Positions 5,930-10,437 of a DNA stretch of 10,437 bases are shown one piece after another. The notes beneath the pieces are model-generated. The model was not told the origin of the DNA and searched no databases. It saw only the letters and a list, made by a program, of their open reading frames with translations. Position numbers and translations under genes: made by a program. Within the stretch, counting starts at the first letter, position 1, and each line of letters opens with the position of its first letter. The DNA is from Verrucomicrobiia bacterium (GTDB lineage Bacteria; Verrucomicrobiota; Verrucomicrobiia; Verrucomicrobiales; Akkermansiaceae), in the NCBI GenBank assembly GCA_947460915.1, contig CANHKJ010000091.1:1-10437 (forward strand). The letters run 5' to 3'.

Positions 5930-6796
5930 TTAGGCTGCATATGGATCGTTCTGAATGCGAATATTTTCGAGAGTGCTTATCAGCGAGGTGCACTCTTGGA
6001 GGGTGACATCATCACTGGCAATCATGGCGATGCAAGCATGGTTCGGTAAACTGCGTGGGAGGGAGTTATGACCGATGCGCATGGCGTTTAGACGATGCTC
6101 ACATGCTGCATGTAGAAGCATATCAGTGCTGTGTGAGTGGCCAAATACAAGCAAGAGATCGGGGCGAAAACCCGCTTGAACGAGCTGCTGGAGTGCGGCG
6201 CGGCGGAGATTTTCTTGGGGGCTGGAAGTGTCGAGAAAGGTAACCTTGCTATCGCGGTGGCGACCTTGGATCACTGAGGTGAGATGGCGAGCCAATTGTG
6301 GGCACTGACTGGTTTGGCAAATGAGATTGAAGGCAGGTGCAAAAGGAATTCGTACTGCATCTTCTGCATTTTCGATGACCCGGGCGCGAGGGTGATCGAT
6401 GAGATGCGCTTGCAGTTCGGGGTCGTTTTTGCGGCCGATAATGAGGAGTTCAGCACCTTCCAATTTGAGGAGGGCAAGGGTGCTCTGCGCGCGTCGGACT
6501 TCTGGGGTGGACAGATCCAGCACGGTTCGGTGCTGTTTTTTCCATTCCTTGCGGTGGCTGAGTGCTGCGCCGAATGGGGGGATGATGATCACAGAGTCTT
6601 GTCGAAGATCTTGTGGATGCGAGCTTAGCCCGGTGTCTTCCAAGTTGCGTTGGAGGAGGGGATTGGGTGATAATGGTTGCCATGACCACAAGCGATGGTC
6701 GCGACTGAGGTGGAGGATTTTTTGAAGATCCTGTAATTGCGTAGTGCTCATGCCTGAGGGCTGCAAAAGCTCGATGGGATTACGGTTTGTTTTCAT
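5930..6796 (-). CDS. IspH/LytB-like protein without iron-sulfur ligands (probable pseudoenzyme)
   Basis: An intact 288-residue frame that aligns by eye with IspH, the [4Fe-4S] HMBPP reductase. The matches run in order: VIIIPPFGAALSHRKEW with the IspH HGVS region; LDLSTPEVRRAQSTL with DATCPLVTKVH; IGRKNDPELQAHL with IGHAGHPEVEGT; ICQTSQ with MTQTTLS; LDTSSPQENLRRAAL with DDICYATTNRQEAV; VFGHSHSTD with VGSKNSSNS. The second and third ligand cysteines become T97 and S191. The N-terminal NPRGFCAGV cysteine segment is absent. HEVVHN becomes QPLSPN (40-45), and the substrate histidine of GHPE becomes D125, while the following glutamate is kept (E127). Iron-sulfur reductase chemistry is therefore very unlikely; a regulatory or ligand-binding role is a guess. 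A CTTTG-N5-CAAAG operator ends 2 nt before the ATG at 6794-6796. An internal ATG (M16, 6749-6751) is another possible start. Confidence 0.65.
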   Translation of the reverse strand: MKTNRNPIELLQPSGMSTTQLQDLQKILHLSRDHRLWSWQPLSPNPLLQRNLEDTGLSSHPQDLRQDSVIIIPPFGAALSHRKEWKKQHRTVLDLSTPEVRRAQSTLALLKLEGAELLIIGRKNDPELQAHLIDHPRARVIENAEDAVRIPFAPAFNLICQTSQCPQLARHLTSVIQGRHRDSKVTFLDTSSPQENLRRAALQQLVQAGFRPDLLLVFGHSHSTDMLLHAACEHRLNAMRIGHNSLPRSLPNHACIAMIASDDVTLQECTSLISTLENIRIQNDPYAA

Positions 6797-6797
6797 G

Positions 6798-6812
6798 CTT
6801 TGTTTCGCAAAG
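6798..6812. promoter_or_regulatory. Candidate operator O1, CTTTG-N5-CAAAG, before the IspH-like gene
   Basis: CTTTGTTTCGCAAAG: 5-bp perfect arms around 5 nt, with half-site centres about one helical turn apart. On the minus strand it ends 2 nt before the IspH-like ATG and lies 11 nt after a TTGAAC box. It is identical in arms and spacing to sites at 6858 and 7820, and its inner bases match O2 read in reverse (CTTTGT-N2-CGCAAAG). Confidence 0.6.
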
Positions 6813-6857
6813 TAATTGGTTCAAAAAAAGCGCGCGAAATCATGCGCACGCGATTTA

Positions 6858-6872
6858 CTTTGCGTTACAAAG
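6858..6872. promoter_or_regulatory. Candidate operator O2, CTTTG-N5-CAAAG
   Basis: CTTTGCGTTACAAAG, with arms extended to ACTTTG/CAAAGT. It is centred 60 bp upstream of O1 for the IspH-like gene and starts 18 nt after the regulator stop codon. On the minus strand a TTGCTA box precedes it with nearly the same spacing as the TTG boxes at O1 and O3. A two-site arrangement would fit cooperative binding (inference). Confidence 0.6.
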
Positions 6873-6890
6873 TGAATTTAGCAAGAAAAA

Positions 6891-7190
6891 TCATCGCCCG
6901 ATGTTGAGAATTTCTTCGAGGATCGAGAGGTAACTATCGAATGCCTTTTTGCCGGGTTTGGAGAGCCAGTAATTCGTCTGCGGTCGGCCATCGCCGGTGA
7001 GTTTTTCATTTTGTAAATAACCGGCGGCATCGAGAGTGCGCAGGTGAGTGATCAGATTTCCGTCACTCATATCGAGCTGGCATTTCAGATCCTGAAATGA
7101 CCACGGTTCAGCTCGAGAAGCAAGCAGCGTCATGATGGACAGGCGGCCTTTCTCGTGGATGGTTTTGTCGAGCTTGGAAAAATCAATCAT
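6891..7190 (-). CDS. Winged-helix transcriptional regulator (HTH_34 / ArsR-MarR-like)
   Basis: A 99-residue single-domain DNA-binding protein. Helices in GRLSIMTLLASRAEPWSFQDLKCQLDMSDGNLITHLRTLDAAGYL (15-59) form the helix-turn-helix; DMSDGNLITHLRTLD is the recognition helix, as in the small winged-helix family that Pfam calls HTH_34. The wing is KLTGDGRPQTNYWLS (63-77). A C-terminal helix (78-96) probably makes the dimer. There is no sensing domain and no metal-binding cysteine pair. Its ATG overlaps the stop of the upstream membrane-protein gene by 8 nt, so the pair is coupled, and the membrane protein may be its partner or sensor. The three CTTTG-N5-CAAAG palindromes around this pair are its most likely targets (inference). 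Confidence 0.85.
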   Translation of the reverse strand: MIDFSKLDKTIHEKGRLSIMTLLASRAEPWSFQDLKCQLDMSDGNLITHLRTLDAAGYLQNEKLTGDGRPQTNYWLSKPGKKAFDSYLSILEEILNIGR

Positions 7191-7812
7191 TCGCGGATTC
7201 GCGCTGGTTGGTGGTAACGATCAGAGCGCCGTAGAGCAAATGCAGACCGCCAAAGGAGAGCGCCATCAGGCGTGAACCATTAAGCTTATGCATGACTTGG
7301 AAGGCGATGTCTGAAGTCATAAAAGTGCACAGGGCAACAACGCCGAAAATCACAAAAGCCCAGCCGAGCCAGACCATTGATTTGGGTACGAATTCGCGAA
7401 TCGCTAGCAGCGCGATGCCGTAATGGGTGATCCAGAAGCAGGCGGCGAGTTCGCGATGACCTTGCTGTGCTCCTTTCGCGATGAGTAGTCCGGTAATACC
7501 GCCGGCAAGCAATGAGGGCAGCGCGCAGCGAAGCACCAATTTTAGGCTTTGGTTCCAGATCTTACCACCTTCTTTGGCGCGGGCGATGCGCCACATTTGG
7601 AAAATGTAAAAGCCGATGACGAATGCAAGGCCGATGAGCCAAAACTGCGCCCATGCGAGCCCTATCTTTTTTTCAGAAGCCCACGCAGCGAGACATGCCA
7701 GCGCTCCTCCTACAAGGGCCGTTTCTCCGGTGAGCGCGCGAAAAATCGTTGCCCGCTCCATTAAGTTGCGAATCATCCGCAACTGCTCTGCTGCTTCCCG
7801 TGCTGTATCCAT
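7183..7812 (-). CDS. Six-helix membrane protein paired with the winged-helix regulator
   Basis: A 209-residue protein of no family I recognise. Residues 1-27 are a basic amphipathic N-terminus (REAAEQLRMIRNLMERATIFRAL). Six hydrophobic helices follow at about 28-46, 52-74, 92-112, 122-142, 146-166 and 182-200, then a short polar tail. I see no signal peptide, catalytic motif or nucleotide-binding motif. Its stop codon lies inside the start of the regulator gene, so the two are made together. Membrane proteins encoded with small HTH_34/PadR-type regulators are often their effectors or sensors, but this one is untested. Operator O3 lies 7 nt upstream of the ATG and overlaps the purN stop region; a TTGTCA box (7847-7842) is placed as a possible -35. 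It may also be read through from purN, only 4 nt away. Confidence 0.7.
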   Translation of the reverse strand: MDTAREAAEQLRMIRNLMERATIFRALTGETALVGGALACLAAWASEKKIGLAWAQFWLIGLAFVIGFYIFQMWRIARAKEGGKIWNQSLKLVLRCALPSLLAGGITGLLIAKGAQQGHRELAACFWITHYGIALLAIREFVPKSMVWLGWAFVIFGVVALCTFMTSDIAFQVMHKLNGSRLMALSFGGLHLLYGALIVTTNQRESAND

Positions 7813-7816
7813 GCGC

Positions 7817-8446
7817 TTACTTTGTAGAACAAAGAGCTGTCTGACAAGAAAAATTGTCCGTTACCATCTGCACGGCGAGAGGATAAATACGATGCTCTTC
7901 CACCTGAATGCGCGCGTGCAAGGTCGTATAGTCATCACCCTCCAGCACAGGCACTTTTGCCTGAATGATGTGCGGTCCGGTGTCCATGCCGGCATCGACG
8001 TAATGCACGGTGCAGCCCGCTTCGGAGACTCCCGCATCGAGCGCTTGCTTCCATGCCTCAAGGCCCGGAAATGCAGGTAAGAGCGATGGGTGGATGTTGA
8101 TCACGCGTTCGGGAAAAGCCGCAAGCAATGGGGCCTTGATCAATCGCATAAAGCCCGCAAGGCATACGAGATCGACCTCGGCCTCTTGCAGTGCGCGCGC
8201 TGTCTCCGCCTGTGCTTCGTCGGGGAATTTGTTGGCAAATCCACGGCAATCGATCACTTCGGCAAGGATGCCTGCATGGCGTGCGCGATCCAAGATTTTT
8301 GCATTGGCAACATCACTGAGCACCAAGGCAACCTCAGCGTTTAATGTGCCTGCGGCGATGGCATCAAGCAGTGCTTGAAAGTTCGATCCGGAACCTGATC
8401 CGAGAATGCCTAGGCGAATCGTGCGATGAGAGCGTGTGGTGCGCAT
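7817..8446 (-). CDS. purN: Phosphoribosylglycinamide formyltransferase (GAR transformylase 1)
   Basis: Transfers the formyl group of 10-formyl-tetrahydrofolate to GAR in purine synthesis. The 209 residues match the usual family length (E. coli has 212). The N-terminal phosphate loop is LGILGSGSGSNFQALL (12-27). The folate/catalytic block is VINIHPSLLPAFPG, with N117 and H119. TVHYVDAGMDTGPHIIQAKVPV supplies H147 and D155, matching the E. coli Asn-His-Asp set. VEEHRIYPLAVQMV is the typical C-terminal helix. The last residues (LCSTK) are encoded by operator O3, so that tail is shaped by DNA-level constraint rather than conserved. The ATG at 8444-8446 leaves a normal N-terminus before the phosphate loop. 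No Shine-Dalgarno motif. Confidence 0.96.
   Translation of the reverse strand: MRTTRSHRTIRLGILGSGSGSNFQALLDAIAAGTLNAEVALVLSDVANAKILDRARHAGILAEVIDCRGFANKFPDEAQAETARALQEAEVDLVCLAGFMRLIKAPLLAAFPERVINIHPSLLPAFPGLEAWKQALDAGVSEAGCTVHYVDAGMDTGPHIIQAKVPVLEGDDYTTLHARIQVEEHRIYPLAVQMVTDNFSCQTALCSTK
7820..7834. promoter_or_regulatory. Candidate operator O3, CTTTG-N5-CAAAG, before the membrane protein/regulator pair
   Basis: CTTTGTAGAACAAAG, ending 7 nt before the membrane-protein ATG on the minus strand. It lies entirely within the last codons of purN. A TTGTCA box at 7847-7842 and TACAAA at 7826-7821 (15-nt spacing, short) could form a promoter whose -10 region is covered by the operator. This would give autoregulation of the pair (inference). 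Confidence 0.6.
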
Positions 8447-8477
8447 GCGCGCAAACTAGCGCAACGCCAAGTGGGCT

Positions 8478-8494
8478 GCAATAGAATATATTGC
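8478..8494. promoter_or_regulatory. Inverted repeat upstream of purN
   Basis: GCAATA-N5-TATTGC has perfect 6-bp arms and is AT-rich. It lies 31 nt upstream of the purN ATG, in the 68-nt gap after the SGNH gene. It could be an operator, or part of a promoter -10 region (TATTCT on the minus strand). Only one copy is seen. Confidence 0.3.
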
Positions 8495-8514
8495 TCTCCA
8501 TGGCCCAAAAGAGC

Positions 8515-9312
8515 TTAGTTTTTTAGCGCAGGCGCGGCGCATGCTTTCTTCGCGATTGCTTTCAGGTCGTTTGCTTGCTGCTCGGTCAGTTTGCCGTGAA
8601 ACCCGATCGGCTTTTTTCCATCGAGTGCATTCAAGCTGTGCGCGATCACGAGAGCGGCGAGATAGGATCCCTGATAGCTCGGATGAGAATTGTCGGCGAT
8701 GTGCAATGCCTTGGCCTGCTTGGGATGAGCTTGATAAAACAAAGTCCAGGCTTGGCCGACGGGAGCGACAAAGCTATTGGCGCATTGCTCTTGCTGCTTG
8801 TCATACCAAGTGCGGACGCGCTCGCTCATTTCGTTAGGAGAATTGCCGATGCTGCGATCGGCCTTCGGATCTTTCCAATAGTCGGCATGGCGCGCCCATG
8901 TTTGATAAAATACAATCCGCGCTTTGGGACTGCTTTTGCGAATTCGTTCGGCGAGAGCACGACCACTGTTCAGAAATGACTTGCGTGTGACCTCGTTGAT
9001 TTCTGACATCGCAGCTTCCATGCTGTGGCCTTGGAGGACCACCAAATCCCAGTTTCCTTCGTCGATCAATGTCAGCGTTTCTCGAATGCTCAGATGATTT
9101 TCCAGCGTCCTGCCACCCGGGTTGGATGACTTGATCTGTGGCTTTTCGTTGCCATTGCTGCTGATGATTTCACCGACCAAACGCGGCAAATTGTTGTAGC
9201 CCGTATAGCTGTTGCCGATGAATAAAATGCGTTGGGGTTCGGTAAGATCGGCGGCATGGCTACGCAGTGTTAGCAGTAAGAAGAGTAGAAAAATGCGTGG
9301 CAGTCGTGACAT
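8515..9312 (-). CDS. Secreted SGNH/GDSL-family hydrolase
   Basis: A 265-residue exported protein. Residues 1-20 are a signal peptide (MSRLPRIFLLFLLLTLRSHA, likely cut before ADL). Block I is ILFIGNSYTGYNNLP, with the probable nucleophile S35 in GNS (GDS in classical members). WDLVVLQGHSMEA (88-100) sits where block III is expected, and IADNSHPSYQGSYLAA holds the D207-x-x-H210 pair of block V. Relatives with GNS and a DxxH near the end include DUF4886-like SGNH proteins. The substrate is unknown; carbohydrate esters are plausible in this phylum. The frame is open back to 9507, but the start at 9310-9312 is chosen because it gives a clean signal peptide and avoids overlapping the divergent metallopeptidase gene. 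Confidence 0.8.
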   Translation of the reverse strand: MSRLPRIFLLFLLLTLRSHAADLTEPQRILFIGNSYTGYNNLPRLVGEIISSNGNEKPQIKSSNPGGRTLENHLSIRETLTLIDEGNWDLVVLQGHSMEAAMSEINEVTRKSFLNSGRALAERIRKSSPKARIVFYQTWARHADYWKDPKADRSIGNSPNEMSERVRTWYDKQQEQCANSFVAPVGQAWTLFYQAHPKQAKALHIADNSHPSYQGSYLAALVIAHSLNALDGKKPIGFHGKLTEQQANDLKAIAKKACAAPALKN

Positions 9313-9382
9313 ATTGCTAACTTTAAGAGCATAAACTTCGAAGTCACGATAAAAGCACCATAGTGATCGAGTAAACAGAAGC
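9313..9382. promoter_or_regulatory. Divergent intergenic region between two secreted enzymes
   Basis: These 70 AT-rich nt separate the starts of the SGNH hydrolase (minus) and the metallopeptidase (plus), so promoters for both must lie here or in the coding ends. I see no clear box pair or operator. Confidence 0.4.
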
Positions 9383-10096
9383 ATGACATTATTGAAATCT
9401 TTTGCGCTGATTCTTTTTTCTTCCAGTGCTGCCATCGCCTTGGCCGAGGTAACTGGATTGCCAACCAAGCACGAAGAGCGCAACATCGAGGGCTGGACGG
9501 TTCGCATCGATGCTCGCTTGCTCGCGGGAGAAAATCAGGAAATCGGCGCGCGTGCGGTAAATCTGCTCGATGCCAAGCTCACGGACATTGTGGCCATTGT
9601 GCCGCAACCTGCATTGGAGAAATTGCAAAAAGTCGTCATTCAGTTGGATCTTGATCACGGCAAACTTCAGTCGATGCAATATCATCCGAGTCGAGCATGG
9701 TTGATCGAAAATGGTTACAGCGCGCAGTTGGAAAAATGCGTGCACATCCCACAGGCGAGCGATTTACTCGACCCGAAAGAAAATGTCCGTATGCCGCTGG
9801 TGATTCTTCATGAACTCGCTCACGCCTACCACGATCAAGTCCTCGGCTTTGAGGAAAAACGGGTGTTAGACGCTTGGGGAAAATTTCGAGATGGCGGAAA
9901 ATACGAAGCCGTGCTCAATAATTCAGGTCAAAAACATCGACACTACGGTCTAACGAATCAGAAGGAATTTTTTTCGGAAATGACCGAAGCGTATTTTGGC
10001 GCAAACGATTTTTATCCCTTTAGCCCCGGCGAACTCAAACAAGCCGAGCCTGAGGTCCACAAGCTCATGCAAGCGATCTGGGGCGAGGTGAAGTGA
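9383..10096 (+). CDS. Secreted zinc metallopeptidase (HExxH, gluzincin-like)
   Basis: A 237-residue exported protein. Residues 1-21 form a signal peptide (MTLLKSFALILFSSSAAIALA). The active-site helix MPLVILHELAHAYHDQVLG gives zinc ligands H143 and H147 and catalytic E144. The downstream segment TNQKEFFSEMTEAYFGANDFYPF supplies E195 or E199 as the likely third ligand, 48 or 52 residues after H147, as in gluzincins. This NxxEFFxE..EAxFGxNDFxPF block resembles uncharacterised secreted peptidases related to the anthrax-lethal-factor-like fold; I am not sure of the exact family. Residues 25-110 form an N-terminal region of unknown role. There is no membrane anchor or repeat. The gene is divergent from the SGNH hydrolase. 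The ATG follows AACAGAAGC, a very weak ribosome site. Confidence 0.8.
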   Translation: MTLLKSFALILFSSSAAIALAEVTGLPTKHEERNIEGWTVRIDARLLAGENQEIGARAVNLLDAKLTDIVAIVPQPALEKLQKVVIQLDLDHGKLQSMQYHPSRAWLIENGYSAQLEKCVHIPQASDLLDPKENVRMPLVILHELAHAYHDQVLGFEEKRVLDAWGKFRDGGKYEAVLNNSGQKHRHYGLTNQKEFFSEMTEAYFGANDFYPFSPGELKQAEPEVHKLMQAIWGEVK

Positions 10097-10437
10097 TTGA
10101 ATGGAGCTTTGATTTTTCAGGCCGCCAAAAAACGCAAGAGTCGTAAAAAGGGGAGTGATACGATGCAAGTTCTCTTTATCCTAGAAACAGCAATGAAGCT
10201 ACGGATTTTATAAAGCTATCGGTTATTGGTTAGAAGTTATCAGGGTAAAATTTGTTTTTGAAGGCTCTTCATTTTCCATCATCAAACAATCAGTATAATC
10301 ATTCGTTTTAAAAAGCTCTTTGCCAGATAGGAACGAAGCGCAAAGACGCAGAGTTTGTAGAGTCAAACGCAGAGTTTTTTGCTCAGACCAGTACTTTTAG
10401 CTACCCTAATCTTGTTAGATGCCTGAGTATTTCAGGA
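10097..10437. other. Intergenic stretch without a convincing gene
   Basis: These 341 nt are AT-richer than the rest of the window. No ORF with family features, no tRNA and no strong terminator hairpin follows the metallopeptidase stop. A 16-codon frame at about 10162 has no support. The only structure I see is the CGCAGAG-type repeat near 10331-10380. Confidence 0.6.
10346..10377. repeat. Short direct repeats ACGCAGAGTTT
   Basis: ACGCAGAGTTT occurs at 10346-10356 and again at 10367-10377, 21 nt apart, preceded by the related GAAGCGCAAAG. The spacer gives a small GTTTG/CAAAC inverted repeat (10353-10357 and 10364-10368). Runs of CGCAAAG/CGCAGAG are known as dispersed intergenic repeats in several phyla (from memory). 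Two units are too few to call a CRISPR array. Confidence 0.4.

Noticed and set aside
9313..9507. N-terminal extension of the SGNH hydrolase to a start at 9507
   Set aside because: It would overlap the start of the divergent metallopeptidase and bury a clean signal peptide that begins at 9312.
10162..10212. 16-codon plus-strand ORF after the metallopeptidase
   Set aside because: No ribosome site, no similarity and no context supporting a gene.
10346..10377. CRISPR array remnant
   Set aside because: Only two 11-nt units with a 10-nt spacer; too short and too few, and no cas genes nearby.

Overview
The window looks like a chromosomal segment of a Verrucomicrobiota bacterium. This is inferred from three things: the F0 gene order atpB-atpE-atpF-atpH, a short chlamydia/verrucomicrobia-style glutamyl-tRNA reductase, and a sugar-type MFS transporter with a long soluble loop before its last helix. 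I cannot place it more finely. Base composition is moderate, genes lie on both strands, and almost no start codon has a recognisable Shine-Dalgarno sequence. I see no mobile-element gene, tRNA, rRNA or CRISPR array.

Left part (1-2420): the promoter-proximal end of an ATP synthase operon on the minus strand. It holds atpB (a), atpE (c), atpF (b) and the first 63 codons of atpH (delta). A 209-nt untranslated gap separates atpE from atpF and starts with a perfect 14-bp hairpin directly after the atpE stop. Upstream of atpB is a 252-nt divergent control region with a perfect TGTGA-N6-TCACA palindrome (the CRP/FNR-family consensus) and promoter-like boxes facing both ways.

Middle part (2421-5916): on the plus strand, a 527-residue MFS transporter with a strong intrinsic terminator, then a REP-like palindrome. 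These are followed by a two-gene heme module: a HemX/CcsA-like membrane protein translationally coupled (TGATG) to hemA. HemA ends just after its NADPH-binding domain and lacks the usual C-terminal dimerisation domain.

Candidate regulatory system (5930-7834), the most unusual part: on the minus strand, a six-helix membrane protein overlaps by 8 nt a 99-residue winged-helix regulator. Next comes a 288-residue protein that aligns along most of its length with IspH/LytB but has lost every iron-sulfur cysteine and most substrate-binding residues. The same operator-like palindrome, CTTTG-N5-CAAAG, occurs three times: once just before the membrane protein gene (inside the 3' end of purN) and twice before the IspH-like gene. 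The simplest reading is a small autoregulated regulon whose output includes an IspH-like pseudoenzyme.

Right part (7817-10437): purN (purine synthesis) and a secreted SGNH hydrolase on the minus strand, with a divergent secreted HExxH zinc metallopeptidase on the plus strand. The last 340 nt hold no convincing gene, only short CGCAGAG-type repeats.
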